64,000 nucleotides of DNA from Bacteroidales bacterium (GCA_035299085.1 DATGXG010000025.1:20633-84632), one strand, 5' to 3'. Counted from the stretch's first letter, positions 1 through 9,409 are shown. Notes: generated by a model not told the origin, from the sequence alone. Translations and numbers: made by a program.

Positions 1-622
1 TTGTATTCTGTACTATATTGAGTTTTTCACTTTTATTGACAAAGAGTATTAGGCTATCCTGCTTTTTCAAATTCTGATCATAAATGTCCATTGAATATTG
101 AATCAACGATCCGGTTTTAAATTTTATTCCAAAAACCAGAAGTGAATTATCGATCCATGCTAAATCCTCAATTATTTCAGGCGTTTTGAAAGAAAATTTA
201 TTAATCAGTGTTCCATCAAAGTTGTAAACAATAATTCCATTATCAGATCCGGCAATTAACCTGTTATTAAGTGTGTCCACGGTAAGATCCCTTAATTGGC
301 TATATTCTCCCGGACCGTGCCCGATACGGCCAATGCGTCCAATATACTTTCCGTCAGTATTGAATTTCAATATTTCATTATCTATATCATGTGATGATAG
401 AATGAATAAATTATCTTTTACTTTAATAACCTGGCGGATATTGCTGATCAAGCAGGAATCATTTGTTTCGAGAATAACCATTCCCTCTTTTTGAAACATC
501 TGAGATAGTTTCATTTCACCCGGCTTCGTCTCCTCCGTATCAATCACCAAAAGCGAATCATCCTGTCTCCTGCTGCATCCGGCAATCAGAATCAAAAAAA
601 TTAATGTGAAAAAATTATTCAT
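1..622 (-). CDS. 6-bladed beta-propeller lipoprotein, C-terminus beyond window edge
   Basis: Reading the minus strand from the ATG at 622 gives an open frame of 207 codons that runs off the left edge, so only the N-terminal part is present. The N-terminus is a lipoprotein signal ending in LILIAGC, so the mature protein should be anchored by its cysteine. About residue 100 carries RIGRIGHGPGEY, the hallmark of the Bacteroidota 6-bladed beta-propeller family seen again at 10.9-15.9 kb in this window. Short strand/turn repeats (FNTDGKYIG, YNFDGTLINKF) fit propeller blades. Substrate and role are unknown; such proteins are often surface or periplasmic lipoproteins in paralogous clusters. Family call is firm, function is not. 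Confidence 0.8.
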   Translation of the reverse strand, partial: MNNFFTLIFLILIAGCSRRQDDSLLVIDTEETKPGEMKLSQMFQKEGMVILETNDSCLISNIRQVIKVKDNLFILSSHDIDNEILKFNTDGKYIGRIGRIGHGPGEYSQLRDLTVDTLNNRLIAGSDNGIIVYNFDGTLINKFSFKTPEIIEDLAWIDNSLLVFGIKFKTGSLIQYSMDIYDQNLKKQDSLILFVNKSEKLNIVQNT

Positions 623-650
623 TTATTTTATCAAACAATTTGGAACTATT

Positions 651-805
651 CATTTGGAACCACCTTGGAACCACCTTGGAACCACTTTGGTACTATCTCA
701 GACCTTCATTCCTTCATTCCTTCATTCTTTCATTCTTCATTCCTCCTATTCTTCAAACTTCTTTCAAACCTCTTCCTTAAACTTCTTTCAAACTTCTTCC
801 TCAAA
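651..805. repeat. low-complexity tandem repeats between propeller gene and tolC-like gene
   Basis: Three consecutive tandem repeats fill this gap: an 11-bp unit TTGGAACCACC (654-686), an 8-bp unit around CCTTCATT (703-745), and a looser CTTCAAACTTCTTT unit (751-805). No coding potential is convincing. The same style of repeat, with different units, recurs in many intergenic gaps of this window. Confidence 0.8.
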
Positions 806-2281
806 CTACAATCCCAACTCCTCCTCCAACGCCCTCACCAGCGTCTTATCCTTCTCAAAATCATACAGCGTCAGCTGCCGAACCGTGTAATAATACTTCC
901 AGAACAGCCTCAGTGCATCCAGGTAATTCAGGTTGGCGGCGTCCTGGCGTTCGAGCGCCAGTGCCACGCTATTGACATCCGATTTGCCGATTACGAAACG
1001 TTGCTTTGTAATTTTATAGGCCAGTTGTGCTGCTTCCCTTGTTTCACGGGCTGTAATCACCACATCGCGTTGCATATTAAAGTCGCTGACGGCAAGCATT
1101 ACCGTTTGCCTGAAGTCGGTTTCAGCCTGCTCTGCCGACAATTTAACCGCTTCAAAACTGTTCTTTGCCATGTTGTACTGGCCGCGTCTTTTACCCCAGT
1201 CGATAATGGGAATGGATACGCCTACCATTGCCCGTTGCTGGTCCATCGGATTTTTGTATGCCTCCGGCAATTTTGAATTCTGCTGATCAAGGCCGTAACT
1301 GGCCACAAGGGATGCGCTCATGAGTCCTTCCCGTTTAACCTGTTCCATGTTACCTGCCGATTCAAGGACCTGCTGGTTGTAATCGAGAAGGTAAGGGTTG
1401 TTGGATTTGGCTTCAGTGAATGCTTTTTCAAAATCAACCGAGAATTCAGGAAGCAGGTCGGGTATCTGCAACTGCATGGTATTATTCTCCTGCAACCTGA
1501 GGAATGAAAACAGGCTGAACCGTGCGGCATTCAGCTGTTTGTTGGCTGAAGCAAGCTGGTTCCTGGCGTTAAGGGCATTTACCTTCAGCGTTAACACATC
1601 TTCCTGGGAGAGGGTGGCGATTTCGAGCCGTTTTTGTCCGATCCTGTAAAGCGTATCTGCGTTTGCGACATTTACAGACGCCATTTCTACCCGGTTCTGT
1701 GCCGTGAGCAAAGCAAAGAAATATTCGGTTATAATTCCTGAAATGACTTCAGCGGATTCGATATACTCTTTTTGTGCTTTTTCGTATTTCAGTGGTTCAA
1801 TTTTGCGTTTCCATTTGAACGAATTAAAACCGAGAAGAGGCTGGTAAAGTCCGATCCGTAACGGTACAGTGGAAAACTGCGTGTATTCGTCATCCCCGAA
1901 ATTCTGTAGCCGGCCGATTTCAGTATCCACATACAGGGAGCCGCCGGTAAAGGGAATATTCTGGCTTACGGAGGCATTGGCATACGAATACAAGTTTTGC
2001 TGCTGGCGGTATTCGTCGCGGTCGAGCACCGAATTATACCGTTTTGTGAGCTGCCGGTTATAATCCAGCAAGGTTGTGCTTAATGTAAGAGAAGGCTTTT
2101 TCTGTGCCAGGTAAGACCGGTAATCCCAATAGCTGGCCAGGTAAAGATTCCGGTACCGGAAAGCAGACAGTGAGCTGTCGTTGGCAATGCGGACAGCGTC
2201 CCGGAGCGTTAAAACAGTCTGTCCTGACACATAAAACGGAAACAACAGGACAACAAGGAAGCAAAACTTAACAGGGTTCAT
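806..2281 (-). CDS. TolC family outer membrane efflux protein
   Basis: The 491-residue product has a signal peptide (residues 1-21, ending in FYVSGQ) and the long alpha-helical hairpin composition of outer membrane factors, with two similar halves (for example ALNARNQLASANKQLNAARFSLFSFL and the later AQLAYKITKQRFVIGKSDVNSV). Length fits the OEP family. It would form a trimeric outer membrane/periplasmic exit duct for a tripartite efflux or type I export machine. No membrane pump or adaptor is encoded next to it, so its partner must lie elsewhere. A second TolC-like gene at 23235-24722 shares the same C-terminal pattern (YY.VRQLTLYDFE versus YYRLRILTLYDFE), so the two are probably paralogues. 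Confidence 0.88.
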   Translation of the reverse strand: MNPVKFCFLVVLLFPFYVSGQTVLTLRDAVRIANDSSLSAFRYRNLYLASYWDYRSYLAQKKPSLTLSTTLLDYNRQLTKRYNSVLDRDEYRQQQNLYSYANASVSQNIPFTGGSLYVDTEIGRLQNFGDDEYTQFSTVPLRIGLYQPLLGFNSFKWKRKIEPLKYEKAQKEYIESAEVISGIITEYFFALLTAQNRVEMASVNVANADTLYRIGQKRLEIATLSQEDVLTLKVNALNARNQLASANKQLNAARFSLFSFLRLQENNTMQLQIPDLLPEFSVDFEKAFTEAKSNNPYLLDYNQQVLESAGNMEQVKREGLMSASLVASYGLDQQNSKLPEAYKNPMDQQRAMVGVSIPIIDWGKRRGQYNMAKNSFEAVKLSAEQAETDFRQTVMLAVSDFNMQRDVVITARETREAAQLAYKITKQRFVIGKSDVNSVALALERQDAANLNYLDALRLFWKYYYTVRQLTLYDFEKDKTLVRALEEELGL

Positions 2282-2384
2282 ATTGTGAGTGTATATGCGA
2301 CATTCAAAGGAATCTCCCCTCAGGCCGGTCCATCACCCTCACTAAACAACTTCACCTTAAACTATGATGCAAGATAGGGATTTT

Positions 2385-2446
2385 GTTTCAAAGTTGTTTC
2401 AGATGGTTTCAAAGTTGTTTCAAGTTGTTTCAAAGTTGTTTCAAGC
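2385..2446. repeat. GTTTCAAAGTT low-complexity array
   Basis: About six imperfect copies of GTTTCAAAGTT / GTTTCAAGTT are packed in tandem just downstream of the serine hydrolase stop codon. It is followed by GGTTGGTGAGCCTG, which recurs at 14647-14660 and, inverted, near 15970 and 15993. Confidence 0.8.
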
Positions 2447-2462
2447 GGTTGGTGAGCCTGTA

Positions 2463-3527
2463 TTATTTAATGCGGTCAAGGATTTCTTTACCGGAATCAA
2501 AATATTCAGAAATTATTTTCTCACATACGTTGTTTCCATTTTCTCCATTGGTGAAGATTATAATTCCTTTCCGGGACTCCGGCAAAAGGAAAACTTTGGT
2601 GTTTTGCCCGCGGTTACTGCCGGAATGGTATAATAAATAACCTCCATTGCTCAGGTTTTTAATCATAAACCAACCTAAACCAACCTCAATTCCATTTGAT
2701 GTCAGGGCTTGTTTTTGAATCATTTCCTTTTGTACCTCAGGGGACAAATAATTTCCTTTAAGTATGGCAATGGCGAATTTTGCATAATCTTCAACGGTTG
2801 TCAGAACCAGGTTTGAAGCATTCGCCGAATACCACCTTTCTTTTTCATAAGGTTTCCCCTCTGCATCGTATCTGTCGGCATAGAGAGTGGTATCCATTGT
2901 ATCGTCCCAGTAAAACCGGGTGTCATTCATGCCCAGCGGTTTAAATAATATGGAATCCACTAATCTTTCAATAGGAATATTGAATTTGTTTTCCAATGCT
3001 TTTCGTAGATATTCGAAACCTTCACCGGAATATTTCCATTGCGTTCCCGGTTCAAAGGCAAAGGATAATTTTCCGCCGGGTTCATGACCTCTCCAGTTAG
3101 GTAATCCTGATTGGTGACTCAATACATGGCGTGTTGTCAGTTTTCTGTTTAAGGAATCGTTTGCCACATCGGGGTCAGTCCAATAATGATACAGCGGTTC
3201 ATCCAGGTTCCATTGGCCGTTGCTGACTAATTTCAATGTGGTCATGGATAGCAACGGTTTGGTTAATGAAGCTATATTAAATAGCGTATTGAGCGGTGCG
3301 GGAGAATGATACTCAATACTTCCAATCATAATAGTCTGCCGGATTGTCCCATCTTCAATAATGCAGATACCCACTGTCGGCACATTTTCATTTTTCATCC
3401 AGGTTAAAATGGAATCATTGTTTGGAATGGGCAAATGCGTTGTGGAACATGCGGTAAATGTTACAAGGAGAATTATTATACCTGCGATTGAGGCAATTAT
3501 ATATTTTGAGTATACTTTCATTTTCAT
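2463..3527 (-). CDS. serine hydrolase, class C beta-lactamase-like fold, lipoprotein
   Basis: The start at 3527 gives a 354-residue protein beginning MKMKVYSKY with a lipoprotein signal ending TFTAC (Cys27). An upstream in-frame ATG at 3698 would add a non-homologous, low-complexity leader, so it is rejected. Catalytic motifs of the beta-lactamase/esterase (PF00144) family are visible: SLTK at 87-90 (nucleophile Ser87 and Lys90), YSG at 166-168 in place of the class C YxN, and HSG at 301-303 in place of KTG. LSHQSGLPNW at 137-146 is also typical. The enzyme most likely acts in the periplasm on peptides, esters or D-amino acid substrates; beta-lactam hydrolysis cannot be claimed. Start could also be 3521. 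Confidence 0.85.
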   Translation of the reverse strand: MKMKVYSKYIIASIAGIIILLVTFTACSTTHLPIPNNDSILTWMKNENVPTVGICIIEDGTIRQTIMIGSIEYHSPAPLNTLFNIASLTKPLLSMTTLKLVSNGQWNLDEPLYHYWTDPDVANDSLNRKLTTRHVLSHQSGLPNWRGHEPGGKLSFAFEPGTQWKYSGEGFEYLRKALENKFNIPIERLVDSILFKPLGMNDTRFYWDDTMDTTLYADRYDAEGKPYEKERWYSANASNLVLTTVEDYAKFAIAILKGNYLSPEVQKEMIQKQALTSNGIEVGLGWFMIKNLSNGGYLLYHSGSNRGQNTKVFLLPESRKGIIIFTNGENGNNVCEKIISEYFDSGKEILDRIK

Positions 3528-3628
3528 TGTCTTTATTAAAAAGACGAGGATTAGGAATAAATGATGCATGAAGAGGGGGAGACTGGGAGAAGGGGAGAGT
3601 GGAAGATGGGGAATTGGGTAGTGAAAAC

Positions 3629-3652
3629 CTGACAGCGTCGCAGACCTGTCAG
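3629..3652. repeat. small hairpin repeat CTGACAG...CTGTCAG
   Basis: CTGACAG and CTGTCAG face each other across a 10-bp spacer. Related hairpins with an AGGTCC...GGACG core occur at 41690-41716 and about 61904-61930, so this belongs to a dispersed hairpin family. Confidence 0.55.
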
Positions 3653-3878
3653 CGTTGAACGGCATGACCATAAATACTGTCAAGCCGGTCTGATGCAAGA
3701 TAGGAAAATTTGTTACATATTTTTACTCTAAAAGTAACCTTAGCGAACAACAATTAAAACAAATCCTTTGCAGCTATTAACCGTTGTTTCTTCATGGCGA
3801 TTAGATGTCTAGGTAGCACAAGGAATTATGCGAACAAACATTAACAAACACTCTTCCAGCAAAGATTTATAACTGCGG

Positions 3879-4736
3879 TTAGTACCTGCTATTATTTAAT
3901 TTTTTATGTATTAATGATATTGTTGTCATAATATCTAATGCTTCATCTTCGGTTATTATCCAAATAACTTTAGGTGTGTGTGCTGTTGAATTCCTAAACA
4001 TGCCAAACACTCCTTTTATTAAGTTCGAAAATCCTTTTTGTTCACTTTTTTCTGTCTCTGTTTGTAAAGAATTAATTTTGATCAATGGATTTGTTATTGA
4101 TAAAGCTTTTTCCATAAGTTCAGCTCCATCAAGAGTTAGATTTGTTCTTTTTCTAATCTCTTCTGCTATACTTTTAACTGCTTCAAATACAGAATGAAAA
4201 TAGTTTTCTGTTATTAATTCTGAGTTACAATATTCAAATATTTTAGGGTGGATATTTCTATTTTCAAGTTTTGTTATAAATTTATTCACACGCTGCTCCG
4301 CTTCTGATATAGTCCTTGATACTGAAACTGGGTTGAACACTCCACTCTCATTCAAATGTAATCCAATAAATGAAAGTCTTTTGTTCAACTCTGCTCGAGT
4401 AGTCTCAAACTTTTCATTTTGCCCTACGAAACGTGAAGGCCTAATAGATAGGTTTATAAATTTTAGAATACTATTTGAGTTGTGATTTTGGTTTTGATAG
4501 TTAGCAAAACTATTGTAAAGACGTTTCCATTTTGTGTTTGTTGGGTCAATGTCTGTAAGTCCAGCCTCAGGAATAAATTTTGATAGTTCTGTTCCGGTTA
4601 AACCCTGTCCAGTGTCAGCCAAAATTTTTGCTAAGGCTTCTAAAGTCCCGCTATCAATAGAATTAAAAATCTTTTTTGCCAAATTATTTTGAATTTGTAA
4701 GTTGTTTCTTGAGCTATACCAGATAGACACTAGCAC
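3879..4736 (-). CDS. Ymh/TIGR02391-family protein with HEPN-like RNxxxH motif
   Basis: The 285-residue product starts at a GTG (4736-4734), which is required because no ATG follows until deep in the protein; it begins 3 bp after the TAA of the upstream ATPase, so the two are probably translationally coupled. The N-terminal part (about 30-135, GLTGTELSKF, TKWKRLYNSF, NKRLSFIGL) resembles a domain of abortive-infection-type proteins. The C-terminal part (about 160-280) matches the TIGR02391/Ymh family: IHPKIFEYC, AVFEAVK-like HSVFEAVKSI, LDGAELMEKAL, and RNSTAH at 248-253. R-x4-H is the catalytic signature of HEPN ribonucleases. I infer an RNase effector controlled by the neighbouring ATPase. 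RNase activity is untested. Confidence 0.72.
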   Translation of the reverse strand: MLVSIWYSSRNNLQIQNNLAKKIFNSIDSGTLEALAKILADTGQGLTGTELSKFIPEAGLTDIDPTNTKWKRLYNSFANYQNQNHNSNSILKFINLSIRPSRFVGQNEKFETTRAELNKRLSFIGLHLNESGVFNPVSVSRTISEAEQRVNKFITKLENRNIHPKIFEYCNSELITENYFHSVFEAVKSIAEEIRKRTNLTLDGAELMEKALSITNPLIKINSLQTETEKSEQKGFSNLIKGVFGMFRNSTAHTPKVIWIITEDEALDIMTTISLIHKKLNNSRY

Positions 4737-4739
4737 GTC

Positions 4740-6839
4740 TTATTGGCTATTATTCTTAATTATATTTTCCATTAACATTAAAATTCGGGTAATAAACTTA
4801 TCTCCTTTATCAGATAATGAATACAAATCTTTTTGTAATTGACGGCTTGCTTCAAAATCTTGTTTAATTAATCCTTTTTCATGAAGTTTATCAACTGTAG
4901 TCTTAGATGTAATAAAGCTTTTGTCAAAAGCTTTAGAAATTTTGGTAATACTAACAACTTTGTCTATTGTTTTTAGGTAATCAAGAACCTGAAATTCATA
5001 AAGAGTAATTTCTTTTAAATTTGAATCTTCAATTAGTTTCAATTTTGCTCTTATCTCTTCACTTGAAATAGAAATCTCACATCTTATATCAAATATTCCC
5101 TCTTCGATACATTCAGGACATCTCATTTTAAATTTCTTTAATGTATCTAACATTGAGTAAGGAAATTCATGACCCTTAGGACATTTAATCACTTGAGTTT
5201 TATTAAAATATTCTGTAATTAAGATATTCATATTGAACCTTGGGTGAGAAAAATACGTAAGAAGTTTTTCATTATAGGCTCTTTGGAAATTTAACCCATG
5301 CCTTTTGCACAAACCGTAATCAAAGGAGAAAATAATCGACAATCTACTATTTTTATCATAAACATTATTATATGTCGTAATAAATCCATTTAGTTCAAGA
5401 TTATCAAGTAAGTTTGAAATATCTTTATTTACAGTAAAATGATTAGTTGGCTTTCCTTTAATTTTACTCCTATTTAATGAAGAAGCATTTATCTTTTGTT
5501 TTTCAACTATTTTATTTAATAATTCAAACTGATGTTCATTTGAAATCTTATCATCAAATGGTTTTGTCACAAAATGATTGGCAAGGAAATATTTCAGTGT
5601 AACATCAGAGTAATAGCGTTGAGCTGCATTTTCAATTGCTTCTCTACTTATTTTAGCATCATGAATCAAACAAGACTCATAGCAATATGATAAAATAAAA
5701 CCGATTTTACGAGGATTGTTGAAAGATACACTAAAAAGCAAACTAAAAAGTTCGGTTTCATTCATAGTAAAAAATGATTCCCAATTATTATCAGGAAAGA
5801 AAATATTCAGTCTTCTTTTTAATAGCCTTTTTGTATAATCAAGGGCCAATGTTTCCATTTTAGAAATGTCAACTTCTTTTTCAAAAGTATAAAATGCATC
5901 AAAAAACTCTAATGATATTTCATCAATTTTGGAATTATCAAGTTTGCCATAGTAGAATCTATGAGGATAAACTGCTATTTTAAACTTTACAAAATCCTCT
6001 GAATTATTATTCAATGGAGCAATAAAGTAATCCATAAAGATTTTTTGAGCATTTTCATCAATTTCAGAATAATCATCTAAGAATATATAAAGATGATTTA
6101 TTTCAAGAATTGTTTTTATTCGCATTAAATTATCAATCAGACACTTTTTAATATCCAAATAATTAATAAGACTTGATTCAAATTCTGTTTTTACTGAATG
6201 ATTATTCTTTTTTTCGGATGAAACATCTAATTTAGGGCTCTCTGAAAGTGAAAAGCCTCCTTGTAATGTTTTTCCTCGACTATCTTCATTTGTTTGCTTA
6301 AAAGTAGTAACTAGCGAGCCGTCAACTTTCTTTATAACATCTTTAATTGAATTCTCTATTTCATTAAGCTCAATTGTTATCCTTTGTAATTGTTCATTAT
6401 CAAATCCTAAAATTCTATTTAAAACAGTACTACCTATAAAATCATTTAGACGCATCTTTGTTTCTAAAATTATTTCTTTAATCAAATTACTATAAAGCAG
6501 ATATTTTTGAAGCTCTGAACTTATACCATCTGCGCCTTCTGGAAGGTCTGGCGAAGAATTTTCATATAAAGTTCTAACATCTATATATATCGAAATGCAT
6601 TTTTTATTAGAAATTAAATCTTTTTGTGATTTTTGAAAGATTGTAGATTTACCCGTACCTTTTCTCCCAACTAGAATGGTTGTTCGTGGTAAATTTAATT
6701 TGTTTAAAATCCCATCCTTAGGCAATAAATCTGTATAGATATCATCTATAGTTTTGTCTTCTACAAAATCTTCAATTCTTGTCTTTCTAACTAATTTTAG
6801 TGATTCGGCAAGTTTCAAAAATTGATTTTTCTCTGTCAT
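4740..6839 (-). CDS. P-loop ATPase with zinc ribbon and C-terminal winged helix, defence-type
   Basis: This 699-residue protein has Walker A GRKGTGKS at 58-65, Walker B YIFLDDYSE at 251-259, and an arginine-containing NNPRKIG at 374-380 that could be sensor 2. After the ATPase core, C553-x3-H557 and C574-x2-C577 look like a zinc ribbon (CPKGHEF, CPEC). Residues about 608-690 (YEFQVLDYL, KTTVDKLHEKGLI, YSLSDKGDKF) look like a MarR-like winged helix. This order recalls AAA+/ORC-CDC6-like ATPases found in defence islands, but I do not recognise a named family. It may sense nucleic acid through the winged helix/ribbon and gate the downstream HEPN-like protein. Strongly AT-rich codons set it apart from the flanking genes. 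Confidence 0.7.
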   Translation of the reverse strand: MTEKNQFLKLAESLKLVRKTRIEDFVEDKTIDDIYTDLLPKDGILNKLNLPRTTILVGRKGTGKSTIFQKSQKDLISNKKCISIYIDVRTLYENSSPDLPEGADGISSELQKYLLYSNLIKEIILETKMRLNDFIGSTVLNRILGFDNEQLQRITIELNEIENSIKDVIKKVDGSLVTTFKQTNEDSRGKTLQGGFSLSESPKLDVSSEKKNNHSVKTEFESSLINYLDIKKCLIDNLMRIKTILEINHLYIFLDDYSEIDENAQKIFMDYFIAPLNNNSEDFVKFKIAVYPHRFYYGKLDNSKIDEISLEFFDAFYTFEKEVDISKMETLALDYTKRLLKRRLNIFFPDNNWESFFTMNETELFSLLFSVSFNNPRKIGFILSYCYESCLIHDAKISREAIENAAQRYYSDVTLKYFLANHFVTKPFDDKISNEHQFELLNKIVEKQKINASSLNRSKIKGKPTNHFTVNKDISNLLDNLELNGFITTYNNVYDKNSRLSIIFSFDYGLCKRHGLNFQRAYNEKLLTYFSHPRFNMNILITEYFNKTQVIKCPKGHEFPYSMLDTLKKFKMRCPECIEEGIFDIRCEISISSEEIRAKLKLIEDSNLKEITLYEFQVLDYLKTIDKVVSITKISKAFDKSFITSKTTVDKLHEKGLIKQDFEASRQLQKDLYSLSDKGDKFITRILMLMENIIKNNSQ

Positions 6840-7009
6840 AATTCATTTATATTTATTAAATATATTAGATTTTAAAATAATCACTAAAAATCGCCGATAT
6901 ATGCTGCTTCCGTTTAATCGCGTACCTATTATTGATACTAAGTGAGCTAACAATAACACTCGTATTACCTATCAATTGCGTATGACCTCATCATGTGCTT
7001 AAAACTTCT

Positions 7010-8260
7010 TTATTTTTTCGTAAGGGGTAAAATAGATTTTAGTAATTTTTCAAATCCATTTAAAGAAAGTTCCTCTTGATTATCATTTTTATCTTCATAA
7101 ATATCATAATGATTTCCAAAGTATTTTTCAACTAATTTTGATTTTATCTCTCTTTTCTGATCATCTGTATGCATCTCTATAAATGGAGTCAATGATGCTA
7201 ACTCTAGTTCTAGTTTTCGATTTATAGTTTCAAGTTTCCTGTGTTTGCTTGATTCCCTAGCAGCATATGTTGCGGGATAAGAAAGTGCAGCGGCTGCAAT
7301 TATTCGAATAATGGACTTTATCCAATCATAGTTTGCTGAACTGACATCCCAAATTGCATAGATCAACAATCCAGACAAAATTGTCATAAATACAATCGCT
7401 AATATTCGCCAAAAATTAGCTTGAGTTCTATGTTGATTTGCAATATTTTGATAATTTCCTGTAACACCTACATTACCAATTACATTAACTAATTTTTTTG
7501 CTTCTTCTAGTTTTATTCTAATGTTTTCTACCATATTCGTGGTATCCTTGTCAATTTTTTGAATTTTTAATTCAACCTTGCTTTTTAAATCTTCTCTATC
7601 TTGTGCAATTTCCTTTTTAAATACATCTCGATCAGTATTTATTTCTGTTCTATAGCTTTTCCGATCATTCTCAAAATTTTGATTGGCTGTGTTTTTTATA
7701 TTTTCATAATTAGTTTGGAAAGTACTTATTAAATTATTAATCTCATTTGTTTTCGAAGTTAGTATTTCAGAAATTTTATTTATCTCATTTTGTTTGCTTA
7801 ATAGATTGTCCTGAATAATTTTTAATTCCTCTTTTAGCTTTATATTTTCATTTTCTACTTCAGACAGCTTTGATTTTACTATACTCTCAAAACTTAAAAT
7901 ACTTTTAGTGAAATTAAATTCACTTTTTGAGAATGGTAATGGCACATTTCTAATTCTAGTCAACGCTGAAATAAAATTATTTTCAGCATTATTTAAGTGT
8001 CCAATATTATTGTTGCCCAAGAAAGTATTAATTTGATTCAAACCATTCTGCATTTCAGATGAAATATTATTCAATTCTGAAATCTGTAAAAGGACAGGGA
8101 TTGTAATTTTTAATCTGTCGTTGATGAATTTTACAGCCGATTGAAAGAAGTTTAATTTTTCCAATTCAATTTTTGACTTTACCTCATCTTGAGATAATCT
8201 TTCTGTTAATTGCCCAATTAATGTGAAAATTGGATGGTTTTCAAATTCTGATAGTATCAT
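7010..8260 (-). CDS. long coiled-coil protein with two transmembrane helices
   Basis: The 416-residue product has no recognised domain. Residues about 125-260 are strongly coiled coil, rich in K, E, N, I and L. Two hydrophobic segments follow at about 284-304 and 313-333, then a charged C-terminal tail. The topology would put the coiled coil and tail on the same side of the inner membrane, most simply the cytoplasm. It is on the same strand as the ATPase and HEPN-like genes and shares their low GC, with a 170-bp gap. A membrane-anchored partner or effector of the ATPase module is plausible but is inference. Confidence 0.65.
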   Translation of the reverse strand: MILSEFENHPIFTLIGQLTERLSQDEVKSKIELEKLNFFQSAVKFINDRLKITIPVLLQISELNNISSEMQNGLNQINTFLGNNNIGHLNNAENNFISALTRIRNVPLPFSKSEFNFTKSILSFESIVKSKLSEVENENIKLKEELKIIQDNLLSKQNEINKISEILTSKTNEINNLISTFQTNYENIKNTANQNFENDRKSYRTEINTDRDVFKKEIAQDREDLKSKVELKIQKIDKDTTNMVENIRIKLEEAKKLVNVIGNVGVTGNYQNIANQHRTQANFWRILAIVFMTILSGLLIYAIWDVSSANYDWIKSIIRIIAAAALSYPATYAARESSKHRKLETINRKLELELASLTPFIEMHTDDQKREIKSKLVEKYFGNHYDIYEDKNDNQEELSLNGFEKLLKSILPLTKK

Positions 8261-8416
8261 AGTAGGAGGTTTTATTAGTTTATGTTTAGTGTTTTTGTGT
8301 ATGAGCCGTTGCGTTGTCAGTACTCCTTTGTGATCAAGTAAGTTTAAATGACCCAGGTAAACACATATGCGTAATAAGCAATAGCATATACATTTTGTCG
8401 CACATCATTAATTTTT

Positions 8417-9096
8417 TTACTTATTTTTTAGTTTAATTACTTCCATATTATTAAGGAATTCTTCCGTGTCTAGAAAATAGTTAGGAAATGCACTTTGTAA
8501 TTCATTTATAGATTCTGTTGAAACTAGTACAACTTGAAAATTAGTTTTACCTGCATTTTCTCTTTCAAGTATTGTATATTCTTGATTAGCTTGTGCGAAT
8601 CCTTCTAAAGGATAGCTACTAATATTTACCAATCTATTTTCAATATCTAATTTTAACAAATGATAGACATCTTTTGTACTTCTTCTTTCGATTATATGCT
8701 TTGCTGCAACATCAAAAGCACTAAGATTCGGTTCCACATTAATATAATTGTACTCATATACCGTTTTAATGAATGTGCTCTTATTCCAGCAATATCTTGC
8801 ATTGTTGTCAATTGCATCTGGGGGAATCTTTTCAGTTTAGCGATAATTGAAGGACTCCTTTTTAAGCGCTGTACTACAGTTGCATTTTTATTAATTTTAT
8901 TTACTTCTGAAAGAACAATATTGAAGAACTCATTTATTACTTTACCGTGAATAGTACGCCAATATGTTAAAGTATTTTCAGCTGATTCTATTTCCTCTTT
9001 TGAATGGCTTTCTTGCTCCTTAAGGATTTTACCAGCTCTTTTAATTTGAGTGCGTGTCACTATTATATTTCTTTTAATAGTGTAGTACAGACGCAT
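8417..9096 (-). pseudogene. RelA/SpoT-domain protein with internal deletion
   Basis: Two overlapping frames hold the ends of one protein. From the ATG at 9096 the N-terminal part reads IKRAGKILKE, YWRTIHGKVINEF, VVQRLKRSPSIIAKLKRFP and TMQDIAGIRA, typical of small RelA/SpoT-domain synthetases, then shifts to junk and stops at 8692. From about 8770 another frame carries the family's C-terminal end (DVAAKHIIERRST, VYHLLKLDIE, QVVLVSTES, FPNYFLDTEEF) to the stop at 8417. The two parts together are about 225 residues, whereas the family is usually 350-400, and the catalytic region around the YRSxH-like motif is missing. I infer a deletion near 8775-8790 that also changed frame. Loss of (p)ppGpp or nucleotide-transfer activity is expected. 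Confidence 0.75.
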
Positions 9097-9409
9097 TTAA
9101 TTGGATGAAAAGTTCGCCTACATGTGTATAGGGACTTATTAAATGATAGTTTCCATTTCTGGTTTATTAATTTCCGGATATTACAATGCCTATCAGTCAC
9201 ATGATTCCCTCTATCATTTACCTGAATATCCTTCTTCGAATGGACTGGTGGTGTTGTAATTGGCATTGAAAGGTAGTAAAAAAACAGGTTCATTAGTGAA
9301 ATTTTTAAATGAAAAATTTTTTTAATGGATATAAACAGGCCATAAAGGGGACTGAAAAGCGCCCTTTAGGCCTTACTTTAACACCCTCGGATAAAGTACT
9401 GGGTACTAT
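9097..9409. other. gene-free spacer at the right edge of the AT-rich island
   Basis: No convincing gene is seen. A possible hairpin, GGCCATAAAGGGG facing CGCCCTTTAGGCC, lies at 9338-9372 and could act as a terminator for either strand, although no clean T-run follows on the plus strand. Base composition changes here from the AT-rich island to the more balanced DNA on the right. Confidence 0.4.

Noticed and set aside
665..1276. Plus-strand open frame of 203 codons opposite the TolC-like gene
   Set aside because: It runs through a tandem repeat and then antisense to a clear TolC coding frame; no family resemblance.
2385..2446. Regularly repeated units resembling a CRISPR array
   Set aside because: Units are 10-12 bp, degenerate and without unique spacers of constant length; no cas genes are nearby.
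3528..3698. N-terminal extension of the serine hydrolase to the ATG at 3698
   Set aside because: It adds a low-complexity leader ahead of an intact lipoprotein signal at 3527.
9063..9293. Minus-strand open frame of 76 codons next to the RelA/SpoT remnant
   Set aside because: No domain, odd composition, and it overlaps the start of the RelA/SpoT gene; no sign of coding constraint.
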